DNA of 64,000 nucleotides from Amycolatopsis solani (GCF_033441515.1 NZ_JAWQJT010000001.1:2232001-2296000), one strand, 5' to 3'. Positions 9,371 to 18,277 are shown, numbered from the stretch's first letter. A program made the numbers and translations. Notes: generated by a model not told the origin, from the sequence alone.

Positions 9371-10912
9371 TCAGGTGAGACCGGCCAGCGACTTGTCGAC
9401 GAGTTCCGCCACCCTGGCCCGCGCGGCTTCGGCGTCCGCCGGGATCAACGCCAGCCGCGTGCGGCGCTCCAGTACGTCGTCGACGTCCAGCGCGCCCTCG
9501 TTCCGGACCGCCCACACGACCTCGGCTGCCGTGATCCCGGCGCCCGGCGCGACGGGGGCCGCGAACTCCGCGTCCAGCTCGCCCAGCGCCGCGACCCGCG
9601 GGGCCTCGGTCCCGTACCGCGCCACCAGCCGGGCTGGAGCGTCCACAAGGGACAACTCCGCCCGCGAAGCGGCGCCCAGCAACGGCAATCGCGCGGTCCG
9701 GCACGGTGCAGGGGACAGGCCGGCCAGGCGGACCGCCGCGTCGACGGCGTCCTCGGCCATCCGGCGGTACGTCGTGAGCTTCCCGCCGACCACGGTCAGC
9801 AACCCGTCGGAACCGGCCAGCACGGCGTGTTTGCGGGACAGGTCCGCCGATCGCCCGCCCGTGCCTTCCACGAGCGGCCGCAGCCCCGCGTACGACCCCG
9901 CCACGTCCGCCCGGGTCAGCGGCCGCGAAAGCACCGAGGAAGCCAGTGACAGCAGGAAGTCCACATCGGACTCGGGCACCACCGGCACGTCCGGGATCGG
10001 CCCGGGGACCGGCTCGTCCGTGAGTCCCAGGTAGACCCGCCCGTCGGGTTGGGGGAGCAGGAAGACGAACCGGTTGGTCTCGCCGGGCACGCCGATGTTG
10101 ACCGACGTCGTGCCCATCGGCACCGTCCCCGGCGCGAGCACGAGGTGCGAACCGAGCGAGGGCCGCAGCCGGACCGAGCCCGTCAGGGTGCCCGCCCACA
10201 CGCCGGTCGCGTTGATCACCTGGCGCGCGTGGATGTCGAAGGAGTCACCCGAAACACCGTCGACGACGGCGACCCGGTCCGCCGAAAGCGACGATGCCGA
10301 GAGCCGCGTCAGGATGCGCGCGCCGAAGGACGCCGCCGTGCGGGCCAGGGAAACCACCAGCCGGGCGTCGTCGACCAGCGCGCCGTCGTAGGCCAGCAGG
10401 GCGCCGCGCAACCCGTGCGCGGAAAGCCCTGGCGCCAACGCCAACGCCTCCACCGCGGGGACCGAACGCGGTCGCGGCAGCACCGACGACGGCGTCCGCG
10501 CCGCCCGGCGGAGCGCGTCACCGGCGCGCAGCCCGGCCGCCACCAGCGCCTGCTGGGCCCGGGAAGTGCTGGGGTACAACGGGAACAGCTGCGGCATCGC
10601 GCGCGTCAGGTGCGGCGCGGTCCGCGTCATCATGATGCCCCGCTCGACCGCGCTTTCGTGCGCCAGGCCCAGTTCGCCGTGGGCCAGGTACCGCAGGCCG
10701 CCGTGCACGAGCTTCGAAGACCAGCGTGACGTCCCGAACGCGAGGTCGTGCGCCTCCACGAGCGCCACCGACAGCCCGCGGGAAGCCGCGTCCAGCGCGA
10801 TGCCGGTGCCGGTGACGCCGCCGCCGACCACGACGACGTCGACGCGCTCGCCCGCGGCCAGCCCGGCGAGTTCGCGATCGCGGCGCCGCGCGTTGAGGGA
10901 GCCGGACGTCAC
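9371..10912 (-). CDS. glpD: Glycerol-3-phosphate dehydrogenase, FAD-dependent
   Basis: 513 residues from GTG 10912. It oxidises sn-glycerol-3-phosphate to dihydroxyacetone phosphate at the membrane, passing electrons to quinone. The N-terminal Rossmann motif VVVVGGGVTGTGIALDAASRG is clear, followed by the family motif GTSRWSSKLVHGGLRYLAHGE and, later, GSHLVLAPG and VVGGKLTTYRRMAEDA. The C-terminal DAO_C cap ends at the stop. The start codon shares 4 nt (GTGA) with the stop of the upstream TetR gene, so expression is coupled. The long in-frame extension upstream is antisense to the TetR reading and not used. DHAP is the precursor used by the divergent alkyl-DHAP-synthase-like gene. Confidence 0.92.
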   Translation of the reverse strand: MTSGSLNARRRDRELAGLAAGERVDVVVVGGGVTGTGIALDAASRGLSVALVEAHDLAFGTSRWSSKLVHGGLRYLAHGELGLAHESAVERGIMMTRTAPHLTRAMPQLFPLYPSTSRAQQALVAAGLRAGDALRRAARTPSSVLPRPRSVPAVEALALAPGLSAHGLRGALLAYDGALVDDARLVVSLARTAASFGARILTRLSASSLSADRVAVVDGVSGDSFDIHARQVINATGVWAGTLTGSVRLRPSLGSHLVLAPGTVPMGTTSVNIGVPGETNRFVFLLPQPDGRVYLGLTDEPVPGPIPDVPVVPESDVDFLLSLASSVLSRPLTRADVAGSYAGLRPLVEGTGGRSADLSRKHAVLAGSDGLLTVVGGKLTTYRRMAEDAVDAAVRLAGLSPAPCRTARLPLLGAASRAELSLVDAPARLVARYGTEAPRVAALGELDAEFAAPVAPGAGITAAEVVWAVRNEGALDVDDVLERRTRLALIPADAEAARARVAELVDKSLAGLT

Positions 10913-11553
10913 GGCTTCAGTGCCGCGTCGAGCACGTGCGTGAACTCCGCCAGCAGTGCGGCTTCGTCGACGTCCGCGGTCGCCGGTCGCAGCGAGAACG
11001 CGAAGGACTGGACCACCAGCAGCACCGCGCGGGACTGCGCCGCGACCGGCGCGCGCCGGATGGAGCCGTCCTGGTGTCCGGCCGCCAGAAGCTGGTGCAA
11101 CGCCTGCTCGGCGAACTTCTGGGTCGCGCCGAGCCGCTGCACGATGTACGGCAGCACGAGCTCGGGGTCGACGTCGAGCAGCGTGCGGAACAGCGGGTCG
11201 TCCGACAGCGCGCGAACCCCGGCCGAGGCGATGAGCACGAGCCGTTCGCGGCTGTCGGCGGCGTCGGCGCCGCGCTCGCTCGCCGTGCGCAGCAGCCCGC
11301 TGAACTCGCGGGTCATCAGCGCCGCGAGCACGCTGCGGACGTCGGGGAAGCGGCGGTAGACCGTCATCCGGCTGACGCGGGCGGTACGGGCGATTTCGGC
11401 GAGTGTGGTGCGGCGCACACCGACCGCCAGCACGCACGAGCGTGCGGCGTCGAGCAGCACGTCATCGGCCACTCTGGTCGCCGTCTGACGGCTGCGGGTG
11501 TCCGCGAGCGCGGAGGATCCCGCCGTCTGCGTGGTGTGACGTTTCACGTCCAT
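10909..11553 (-). CDS. TetR-family transcriptional regulator
   Basis: 214 residues. The helix-turn-helix is at about 45-67 (TTLAEIARTARVSRMTVYRRF), after a long basic N-terminal tail that hints the true start may lie further in. It is transcribed with glpD and is divergent from the alkyl-DHAP-synthase-like gene; only 16 bp separate the two start codons. The GTGTGAC/GTCACAC inverted repeat overlapping these starts is its likely operator. Confidence 0.85.
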   Translation of the reverse strand: MDVKRHTTQTAGSSALADTRSRQTATRVADDVLLDAARSCVLAVGVRRTTLAEIARTARVSRMTVYRRFPDVRSVLAALMTREFSGLLRTASERGADAADSRERLVLIASAGVRALSDDPLFRTLLDVDPELVLPYIVQRLGATQKFAEQALHQLLAAGHQDGSIRRAPVAAQSRAVLLVVQSFAFSLRPATADVDEAALLAEFTHVLDAALKP

Positions 11554-11562
11554 ATGTCACAC
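11534..11562. promoter_or_regulatory. Putative operator of the TetR/glpD and flavoprotein divergon
   Basis: A perfect 7-bp inverted repeat GTGTGAC (11534-11540) and GTCACAC (11556-11562) with a 15-bp spacer, plus an inner GTGA-cgtt-TCAC at 11536-11547. It overlaps the first codons of the TetR gene, and the flavoprotein GTG start is 7 bp further on. Binding here would block both directions. One or both messages may be leaderless. Confidence 0.55.
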
Positions 11563-11569
11563 TGTAGTC

Positions 11570-13189
11570 GTGAACGCGCTCATTGACCACCGCCTCCGCC
11601 GGTCCTGGACCGCGGAAGCCGGCGACGCCGCCCAGCTGCCCGCGCGAGCGGCCAAGTGGCTTGAACAGCGTATAGGCCAGGTGGCCCCCGATGCTGCCCC
11701 GGCGAGCGAATTGCCGGTGGAAATACCGTCACGGAAACTGGACGAATCTGCTGCCGCCGCGTTGTCGGAAGTGGTCGGCGCGGAAAACGTGCTGGTCGAC
11801 GACGCGGCGCGGCTGGCCAGGGCGACCGGTCTGTCCTACCTCGACCTGCTGCGGCGCCGGTCGGCGGCGGTGGAATTCCCGGTGCCCGACGCCGTCGTGC
11901 TCCCCGCCGACGCCGAGGAGGTCCAGGCGGTGCTCGACGCGTGCGTCCGGCACGACATCGGCGTCGTCCCGTTCGGCGGCGGCACGTCGGTGGTCGGCGG
12001 CGTCGCGGCGCTGCGCGGCGAGAAGGCGTCGGTGATCGCGCTCGACCTCGTCCGGCTCGACGCGCTGGTGTCGGTCGACGCCGAGTCGCGCATCGCCGTG
12101 CTGCAGGCCGGCGTCCGCGGGCCCGAGGCCGAACGCCTCCTCGGCGAGCACGGCCTGACGCTCGGGCACATCCCGCAGTCGTGGGAGCGGGCGACGATCG
12201 GCGGCTTCGCGGCGACGCGCTCGGCCGGTCAGGCGTCGGCCGGCTACGGGCGGTTCGAGGACATGGTCACCGGCGTCCGGCTGGCGACCCCGCGCGGTGA
12301 GTGGAAGCTCGGCGTGGCCCCGGCGTCCGCCGCCGGGCCGGACCTGCGTCAGCTCGCCGTCGGCAGCGAAGGCGCGCTGGGCGTGATCACCGAGGTCGCG
12401 CTGCGCGTGCGCCCCAAGCCGCTGGTCCACGGGTACGAGGGGTACGCGCTGCCCAGCTGGGAGGCGGGCCTGACGGTGGTTCGCGAGCTCGCCCAGAACC
12501 GCGCACTCGCCGACGTCACCAGGCTCTCCGACGGCGACGAGACCGAGGTCTCGCTGGCGTTGAACGCCGGACTGAAGACGGCGGTGCTGCGCCGCTACCT
12601 CGCCGCCCGCGGGGTGCGGCGGCCGTGCTTCCTGATCCTCGGCTGGGAGGGCAGCCCGCGTGACGTCGGAGTCCGCCGTCGCGAGACGGTCCGCCGGCTG
12701 AAGGCCGCCGGCGCGGTGCGCGTCGGCAAGGCACTCGGCGAGTCCTGGCGGCACGGCCGGTTCGCCGGACCCCGGCAGCGCGATGCCCTGCTGGACCGGG
12801 GCATCTGCGTCGAGACGCTGGAGACCGCGGCTTACTGGTCCAATGTGGACGAACTGCGTGACGACGTCCGCGCCGCGCTGACGGCGTCGCTCGGCCGCGC
12901 GATCGTGATGTGCCACGTCTCGCACGCGTACGAAACCGGGGCGTCGCTGTACTTCACGGTGCTGACGGCCCGCGACGAAGCCGACCCGATCGGTCAGTGG
13001 CAGCGCGCGAAGGCGGCGGCGTGCGAGGCGATCACCGGGCTCGGCACGATTTCGCACCACCACGCGGTCGGCGTCGACCATGCGCCCTACCTGAGCGCGG
13101 AAATCGGTTCGCTGGGCGTGGAAGTGCTGCGGGCGGCGAAGTCCGCGGTCGACCCGACCGGGATCCTCAACCCGGGGAAACTGGTCTGA
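11570..13189 (+). CDS. FAD-binding oxidase, alkylglycerone-phosphate (alkyl-DHAP) synthase-like
   Basis: 539 residues, GTG start. The FAD_binding_4 (VAO/PCMH) domain is at about 105-285: VPFGGGTSVVGG is the pyrophosphate loop, and later GHIPQSW, GGFAATRSAGQ and GSEGALGVITEVALRV. The C-terminal cap ends with ISHHHAVGVDH and AVDPTGILNPGKLV. The order FGGGTSV ... YDPT/SVGA-like loop ... HHHxVG matches alkyl-DHAP synthase, which swaps the acyl chain of acyl-DHAP for a fatty alcohol in ether-lipid synthesis. The actinobacterial relatives have no proven reaction. Pairing with glpD (DHAP supply) supports a glycerolipid role; a generic D-lactate or glycolate oxidase activity is the alternative. Confidence 0.85.
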   Translation: MNALIDHRLRRSWTAEAGDAAQLPARAAKWLEQRIGQVAPDAAPASELPVEIPSRKLDESAAAALSEVVGAENVLVDDAARLARATGLSYLDLLRRRSAAVEFPVPDAVVLPADAEEVQAVLDACVRHDIGVVPFGGGTSVVGGVAALRGEKASVIALDLVRLDALVSVDAESRIAVLQAGVRGPEAERLLGEHGLTLGHIPQSWERATIGGFAATRSAGQASAGYGRFEDMVTGVRLATPRGEWKLGVAPASAAGPDLRQLAVGSEGALGVITEVALRVRPKPLVHGYEGYALPSWEAGLTVVRELAQNRALADVTRLSDGDETEVSLALNAGLKTAVLRRYLAARGVRRPCFLILGWEGSPRDVGVRRRETVRRLKAAGAVRVGKALGESWRHGRFAGPRQRDALLDRGICVETLETAAYWSNVDELRDDVRAALTASLGRAIVMCHVSHAYETGASLYFTVLTARDEADPIGQWQRAKAAACEAITGLGTISHHHAVGVDHAPYLSAEIGSLGVEVLRAAKSAVDPTGILNPGKLV

Positions 13190-13721
13190 GCACTTCGCAC
13201 GGCACGCCGTGGCCGTCGGCGGCGACGCCTTCGAGCGCCGCCGCTTCGGCCTGCGGGACGTCGGCGGTGCGCACCGGCTCGCCGTCCACCAGCAGGGGGT
13301 AGCGGGTCGGCGCGGCGCCGACGTAGGCGCAGACCTCGGTCAGCCGGGTGCCGTCCTCGAGGGTGATGTCGGGCTCGGTCAGCCGGGCCAGGTCGTAGCG
13401 GGTGCCGCGGCCCTCGCAGCGGTCGAGCACCGCCAGCTGGTCCGGCGTCACGAACCAGACGGCGTGCTCCTCGACGCCGTCCAGCGCGGTGAGCGTGGCC
13501 GGCCGCTGGTCGTCGACCACGCGGAACCCGGCGGCCCACACCGCGGCGAGCCCGGCGCAGCGCGCGTGCGCGACCACGACCGGGCCTTCGAGCCCGAGCC
13601 GCGCCCGCAGCCAGGTGATCTTCGACGGGTTGGCGTTCGAGCCGTACGCCAGCACGGCCAGCCGCTCGCGCCAGCCGCCGGGCGCGGTGTCGAGCGGGTG
13701 CCCGACGCCGTCGACGTGCAC
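13167..13721 (-). CDS. GGCT-fold (gamma-glutamylcyclotransferase-like / AIG2-like) protein
   Basis: 184 residues from GTG 13721, a weak start without a clear ribosome site. The beta-strand and loop LAVLAYGSNANPSKI (about 21-35) is the substrate-binding YGSN motif of the gamma-glutamylcyclotransferase fold, and a Glu-containing stretch EEHAVWFVTP follows. It lies 66 bp downstream of mscR on the same strand and its end overlaps the convergent flavoprotein gene by 23 bp. The reaction is unknown. The genomic link with mycothiol-dependent formaldehyde removal is suggestive only. Confidence 0.7.
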   Translation of the reverse strand: MHVDGVGHPLDTAPGGWRERLAVLAYGSNANPSKITWLRARLGLEGPVVVAHARCAGLAAVWAAGFRVVDDQRPATLTALDGVEEHAVWFVTPDQLAVLDRCEGRGTRYDLARLTEPDITLEDGTRLTEVCAYVGAAPTRYPLLVDGEPVRTADVPQAEAAALEGVAADGHGVPCEVLRPVSPG

Positions 13722-13786
13722 GAACGAGTAGCCCGGCCGCGTCCCGGGATAGGGCTCGGCCGGGTACTCGTCGTCGGTGAAGAGGG

Positions 13787-14890
13787 TCAGAACGTCACCA
13801 CGCTGCGCAGGACCTCACCGCGGTGCATCCGGTCGAAGGCCTGCTCGACGCCGTCGACGCCGATCTTTTCGGTGACGAACTTGTCCAGCGGCAGCCGGCC
13901 CTGCAGGTAGAGGTCGACCAGCATCGGGAAGTCCCGGCTGGGCAGGCAGTCGCCGTACCACGACGACTTGAGCGAGCCGCCGCGCGAGAAGAAGTCGATC
14001 AGCGGCAGGTCGTCGAGCCGCATGTCCGGCGTCGGCACGCCGACCAGCACGACGGTGCCGGCGAGGTCACGCCCGTAGAACGCCTGCCGCCAGGTCTCGG
14101 GGCGCCCGACCGCGTCGATGACGACGTCGGGACCGAAGGAGTTCGTCGCGTCCTGCATGGCTTCGACGACGGCGGCTTCGCTGAGCCCGCGGCTGTTGAC
14201 GGTGTGCGTCGCGCCGAAGTCCTTGGCCCACTCCAGCTTCCGGTCGTCCATGTCGATCGCGACGATCGTGGTGGCCCCGGCCAGCTTCGCGCCCGCGATG
14301 GCGGCGTCCCCGACCCCACCACACCCGATGACGGCGACCGAGTCCCCGCGCGTGACGGCCCCGGTGTTGATCGCGGCCCCGAGCCCGGCCATGACCCCGC
14401 ACCCGAGCAGCCCGGCAACCGCGGGTTCGGCTTCGGGGTTGACCTTGGTGCACTGTCCGCTGTGGACGAGCGTCTTCTCGAGGAAGGCCCCGATGCCGAG
14501 CGCGGGCGACAGCTTGGTGCCGTCGGCCAGCGTCATGGGCTGGGCGGCGTTGAAGGTGGAGAAGCAGTACCACGGCTTGCCGCGCTTGCAGGCCCGGCAG
14601 GTGCCGCAGACCGCACGCCAGTTGAGGATGACGTAGTCACCGGGCGCGACGTCGCTGACCCCTTCGCCGACGGCCTCCACCAACCCGGCGGCTTCGTGCC
14701 CGAGCAGGAACGGGAAGTCGTCGTTGATCCCGCCTTCGCGGTAGTGCAGATCGGTGTGGCAGACCCCGCAGGCCTGCACGTTCACGACGGCCTCGCCGGG
14801 CCCGGGATCGGGCACCACGACGGTTTCGAGCGAGACGGGCTCGCCCTTCGCCCGCGAAACAACCCCCTGCACCTCGTACGGCATGTCCAT
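13787..14890 (-). CDS. mscR: S-(hydroxymethyl)mycothiol dehydrogenase
   Basis: 367 residues, zinc-dependent medium-chain dehydrogenase. It oxidises S-hydroxymethyl-mycothiol, the adduct of formaldehyde and mycothiol, with NAD+, and also acts as nitrosomycothiol reductase. Catalytic zinc ligands are in [15 protein letters not shown] and GHEAAG. The structural zinc Cys cluster is [15 protein letters not shown]. The Rossmann motif is [18 protein letters not shown]. Strings such as [19 protein letters not shown] and [18 protein letters not shown] are those of the actinobacterial MscR/AdhE2 group, setting it apart from glutathione-type enzymes. Confidence 0.9.
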   Translation of the reverse strand: MDMPYEVQGVVSRAKGEPVSLETVVVPDPGPGEAVVNVQACGVCHTDLHYREGGINDDFPFLLGHEAAGLVEAVGEGVSDVAPGDYVILNWRAVCGTCRACKRGKPWYCFSTFNAAQPMTLADGTKLSPALGIGAFLEKTLVHSGQCTKVNPEAEPAVAGLLGCGVMAGLGAAINTGAVTRGDSVAVIGCGGVGDAAIAGAKLAGATTIVAIDMDDRKLEWAKDFGATHTVNSRGLSEAAVVEAMQDATNSFGPDVVIDAVGRPETWRQAFYGRDLAGTVVLVGVPTPDMRLDDLPLIDFFSRGGSLKSSWYGDCLPSRDFPMLVDLYLQGRLPLDKFVTEKIGVDGVEQAFDRMHRGEVLRSVVTF

Positions 14891-14987
14891 CCACCTTCCG
14901 GCTCCTGCTGGTCCTGCCCGCAGCTAATCACGGATCATGCGGAGATGGCGACATCCGCATGAGTGAGGTTCGGTGAGCGGTGCGCAA

Positions 14988-15473
14988 CTAGTTGCGTCTT
15001 GCGCAACTGGACAGCCAGGTGGCGATGGTGGTCAGATCGCGGTCCGTGAGCCCGGTGCCCGCCGTGACGGTGTGGAGCAGCGCGGGACCCGGATGGTGGC
15101 TCGCCACCCAACCCCGGTCGGCGTCGGTGGTCTCATCGTCGATCCAGACGAACGCAGACCCCGCGGCCCGTTCGACGATCCGCGAGGTCTTCCAGTGCCG
15201 GCCGGTCGCCGTGGGCTCGTCGGGGAAGTCGAGCACCGGTAGCGGAGGCAGGCCCAGCAGCGGGGCAACGCACTCGTTGGCGTCCTCGAACCAGGTGGTG
15301 GCCCAGACGAGATCGCACCCGAGGGCGAGCAGTCGCGGGCCGAGAGCCGGATCGACGCGGCCCAGCAACGGGTTGCCCAGGTCGGTATCGGTGAAGGTCC
15401 GGTACTCCCCGGAACGCCGCCCGAACGGTATCAACGGACCGTCGACGTCGAGGAACAACAGTGGCCGCGGCAT
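14988..15473 (-). CDS. HAD-like hydrolase-fold protein
   Basis: 161 residues. Motif I FLDVDGPLIPF has the two Asp residues of HAD enzymes at residues 8-12 or so. ATTWFEDAN could be motif II, and VWIDDETTD carries the paired acidic residues of motif IV. A conserved-looking Lys lies in GRHWKTSRI. It resembles the small HAD_2-like proteins found in many actinomycetes; the substrate is unknown. It stands alone, transcribed leftward, between mscR and the sigma factor. Confidence 0.65.
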   Translation of the reverse strand: MPRPLLFLDVDGPLIPFGRRSGEYRTFTDTDLGNPLLGRVDPALGPRLLALGCDLVWATTWFEDANECVAPLLGLPPLPVLDFPDEPTATGRHWKTSRIVERAAGSAFVWIDDETTDADRGWVASHHPGPALLHTVTAGTGLTDRDLTTIATWLSSCARRN

Positions 15474-15542
15474 GGTGACGGCAGTGTGCCACGGGTGTGC
15501 CTCCGGCCCCCGGCTTCCACGTTACCGGCCGGCACCGACAGT

Positions 15543-16376
15543 TCACGACGGCTTCGGCAAGCCCATCGACGCCAGCCGTGCCGGGTCGGCCACCGCGGCG
15601 ATCCGGGTCACCCGGCCGTCGGCCACCACGAACGCCACCACCGACAGCGGTGAGCCGTCCGGGCGCCAGGCCACCACCCCCGGCAGGCCGCCGACCAGCA
15701 CCGTGCTGCCGCCGGCCGCCGCGCCGAACTGGGCGCCCGCGGCCACCTTCGTCGCTCCCAGGACCACCACCACGCCGCCCGGGGTGTCCACCGTCAGCTG
15801 GACCTCCGGGTCGAGCACGCGCAGCAGACCCTCGAAGTCGCCGTCGTGGGCCGCGCGCAGGAACGCTTCCACCACTTCGCGCTGCGAAGGCCCCGCCGGG
15901 GGCCGGTCCGCGGCCCGGACCTTGCGGCGGGCGCGGCTGGCCAGCATCTTCGTCGCTCCCGCGGACTTGCCCAGGATGCGGCCGAGCTCCTCGAACGGGA
16001 CCGCGAACAGGTCGTGCAGCACGAACGCCAGCCGCTCGGCCGGGCCCAGCGACTCCAGGACCACCAGCAGAGCCAGGCCCACCGAGTCGGCGCGGGCCAC
16101 GTGCTCCGACGCGTCGTCGACCGCCACCACGATCTCGTCGTAGGGCGACTCGGGGCGGGACTTGCGCGAGCGCAGGACGTCCAGGCTGATCCGGCCGACC
16201 ACCGTCGTCAGCCAGCCGTCGAGGTTTTCGATCGCCGCCGCGTCCTGGCGGGCCAGGCGCAGCCAGGCTTCCTGGACCGCGTCTTCGGCGTCGGCGTGCG
16301 AGCCGAGCAGGCGGTGCGCCACCGCGAGCAGCCGCTCGCGCCGGGCTTCGAACGCTTCGGCCAGCGTGTCGGGCAT
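15543..16376 (-). CDS. RNA polymerase ECF sigma factor, ECF41/SigJ type
   Basis: 277 residues from ATG 16376, which has GGAAGG about 8 nt upstream; a longer frame to 16463 lacks this support. The sigma2 domain (about 8-75) contains AHRLLGSHADAEDAVQEAWLRL. The sigma4 domain (about 105-160) contains LGPAERLAFVLHDLFAVPFEELGRILG. The remaining 110 residues form a SnoaL/NTF2-like C-terminal domain, ending DPARLASMGLPKPS. Fused NTF2-like tails that tune activity in place of an anti-sigma factor define ECF41. The divergent AhpD/carboxymuconolactone-decarboxylase-like gene is the standard ECF41 partner and presumed target. Confidence 0.92.
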   Translation of the reverse strand: MPDTLAEAFEARRERLLAVAHRLLGSHADAEDAVQEAWLRLARQDAAAIENLDGWLTTVVGRISLDVLRSRKSRPESPYDEIVVAVDDASEHVARADSVGLALLVVLESLGPAERLAFVLHDLFAVPFEELGRILGKSAGATKMLASRARRKVRAADRPPAGPSQREVVEAFLRAAHDGDFEGLLRVLDPEVQLTVDTPGGVVVVLGATKVAAGAQFGAAAGGSTVLVGGLPGVVAWRPDGSPLSVVAFVVADGRVTRIAAVADPARLASMGLPKPS

Positions 16377-16453
16377 GTCGTTACCTTCCTCGGTTCCGCT
16401 CCGTCGTGGTGGTGACGAGCCCGGAGGGGCACAGGTAACCGATGGAGGAAAAG

Positions 16454-16903
16454 ATGGAAGCACGGCTGAAGAGCGAAAGCAGCCCCGAGGTGGTCGGCGC
16501 GGTCCAGCAGCTGTTCAAGGCGGTGCACGGCGCCGGCGTCGATCCGCTGCTGCTCGAGCTGGTCCACCTGCGGGCCAGTCAGATCAACGGCTGCAGTCCG
16601 TGCGTCTTCGCGGGTGTCGCGTCGGCGAAGAAGCAGGGGGAGACCGACGAACGGCTGCACAACGTCGTCACCTGGCGCGAGACGCCGTTCTTCACCGAGC
16701 CCGAACGGGCGGCGCTCGCGCTGACCGAAGCCGCGACGCGGATCGAGGACGGTCAGCCCGGCGTCACCGACGACATCTGGGCGGCCGCCGCGGAGCACTT
16801 CGACGACAAGCAGCTGTCGGCGATCGTCTTGAACATCGCCCTGACCGGCTTCTTCAACCGGATCAACCGCGCGATCCGAGAGCAGGCCGGAAAGACCTGG
16901 TGA
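16454..16903 (+). CDS. AhpD/carboxymuconolactone-decarboxylase-like protein, ECF41 partner
   Basis: 149 residues. The ATG at 16454 has GGAGG at 16444-16448, five bases upstream; the in-frame ATG at 16442 would put that site inside the gene, so the inner start is preferred. The CxxC-type active site of AhpD-like proteins is in ASQINGCSPCVFAGV (about residues 35-49), with a conserved acidic/His context (HLRASQ). Such proteins act as peroxide-linked thiol oxidoreductases. It is divergent from an ECF41 sigma factor, which in this family usually drives the CMD/oxidoreductase gene next to it. Confidence 0.88.
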   Translation: MEARLKSESSPEVVGAVQQLFKAVHGAGVDPLLLELVHLRASQINGCSPCVFAGVASAKKQGETDERLHNVVTWRETPFFTEPERAALALTEAATRIEDGQPGVTDDIWAAAAEHFDDKQLSAIVLNIALTGFFNRINRAIREQAGKTW

Positions 16904-16909
16904 AACGCC

Positions 16910-16948
16910 GTGAAGGCCTCCTCGCCCGGCAAGCGAGGAGGCCTTCAC
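16910..16948. terminator. Bidirectional terminator
   Basis: A perfect 16-bp stem, arms 16910-16925 and 16933-16948 (GTGAAGGCCTCCTCGC and complement), with loop CCGGCAA. It sits between the convergent ends of the AhpD-like gene (16903) and the C39-like peptidase gene (16953). Confidence 0.85.
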
Positions 16949-16952
16949 CGAC

Positions 16953-18206
16953 CTACGCCGGAGTGATGATGTACGCGATACCGCCGGGGCCGCTCGCCAC
17001 CGTGCCGTCCGCGCGGTAGCGCTTGGTCCGCTGCCAGATCTTCTCGAACTGGTCGCGCTTGTAGACGTTCCGGACGCGGTCGTTGCTGCTGGCCGCCGGG
17101 TCGTTGGCGATCACGTCGCCGTCCTTCGTGAACCCGACGACGACCATGATGTGCCCCGCCGTGCCGTAGCCGGCGCCGTCCAGCTCCGAGGCCAGGAACG
17201 ACTGCGACGTGATCACCGGGATACCGCGCGCGATGTAGTCCTCCAGCTCGTTCAGCGAGTGCAGTCGGGTGATGTGCCCCTTCAACCCGCGCGACGCCGC
17301 GTAGGCGGTGTTGAACGGCCAGTTCCCGGTGCCGTCGTAGGCGTGGTCGTAGGTGTAGCGCGCCGCGAACGCGACCTGCGGGTCGACGTAGTCCGCGGGG
17401 ATCCACGCCATCTCTTCGGCCGACGGCTTCTTGCCCCAGTACTCGGCCACCATCTCGGTCGACGTCGGGCTGCACCACGCCTCGCCGCCCCCGCCGTACT
17501 GCGGGAACTGTCCCTTGTGGAGGTTCTGCGCGTACGCCGGCACCTTCAGCTCGATCCCGCTGGCGCGGCCCGGCTTCGTCGGCTGCACCTCGAAGCGGTC
17601 CGGCACCGCCGACGTCATCGCGCCCAGCAGCGACACCGACGGCGTCGCGCCCGAGCCGGCTTCGCGGTAGAGGCTGATCCGCAGCTTGTACGACTTCAGC
17701 GTCACCCCGGCCTTCGTGACCAGCGTGTCGACGTCCACCAGCGCGTTCGCGTCGTCCTGGCCGTCGACGCTGGTGCGGAGGACGTCGGCGTCGCCGCTGG
17801 CCCAGCGGCCCATCACGTACCACCCGGTTTCGGCACCCGCCGACGTCCGGCCCCGCGCCTCGACCTGCAGCCACGTCTTGGCCGGCGTCTTCGCGTTCCA
17901 GGACGCGACCAGCTGCGTCGCGCCGAAGCCCTGCCGGTACGACGGCGACGTCCACTGGCTGTACTCGTACGTCCGCGTCGTGCCGAGCTCCGGCTCGGTG
18001 TGCTGCACCGTGCCGATCGGGCGCGTGATGCGCAGGCCGTCACGGGTCAGCGCGAGCCCGGCGAAGTCGCCTTCGTGGAAGCGGCCGCCCGCCCACTCGT
18101 GGTAGTCGACGGCTTCGTCGTCGCGTGGCCCCGCTTCGGCGACCTGAACGGTTACGGCTGTCAGCACGACAACCGACAGTAGTGTGAACAGACTGCGTAC
18201 CCGCAT
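16953..18206 (-). CDS. Secreted C39-like cysteine peptidase (peptidase_C39_2 domain)
   Basis: 417 residues from ATG 18206. A Sec signal peptide (about 1-25, MRVRSLFTLLSVV..., cut after AEA) precedes a beta-rich N-terminal region of about 220 residues. The C-terminal papain-like domain (about 240-417) shows a candidate catalytic Cys in EAWCSPTSTEMV, His in TAGHIMVVVGF and Asp in VIANDPA. That triad order matches peptidase_C39_2 proteins. No ABC transporter is adjacent, so it is a free-standing secreted enzyme rather than a bacteriocin-processing domain. The substrate is unknown. Confidence 0.82.
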   Translation of the reverse strand: MRVRSLFTLLSVVVLTAVTVQVAEAGPRDDEAVDYHEWAGGRFHEGDFAGLALTRDGLRITRPIGTVQHTEPELGTTRTYEYSQWTSPSYRQGFGATQLVASWNAKTPAKTWLQVEARGRTSAGAETGWYVMGRWASGDADVLRTSVDGQDDANALVDVDTLVTKAGVTLKSYKLRISLYREAGSGATPSVSLLGAMTSAVPDRFEVQPTKPGRASGIELKVPAYAQNLHKGQFPQYGGGGEAWCSPTSTEMVAEYWGKKPSAEEMAWIPADYVDPQVAFAARYTYDHAYDGTGNWPFNTAYAASRGLKGHITRLHSLNELEDYIARGIPVITSQSFLASELDGAGYGTAGHIMVVVGFTKDGDVIANDPAASSNDRVRNVYKRDQFEKIWQRTKRYRADGTVASGPGGIAYIITPA

Positions 18207-18277
18207 CGCGGCTCCTCGCTCGACCCACCCAGTAGGCGAGGATTTTCGCCGGTCCGGCGAGGTATGTAAACAGGTAC

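Noticed and set aside
16442..16453. Upstream ATG of the AhpD-like gene
   Set aside because: Using it would bury the perfect GGAGG site inside the gene; the ATG at 16454 is correctly spaced from it.
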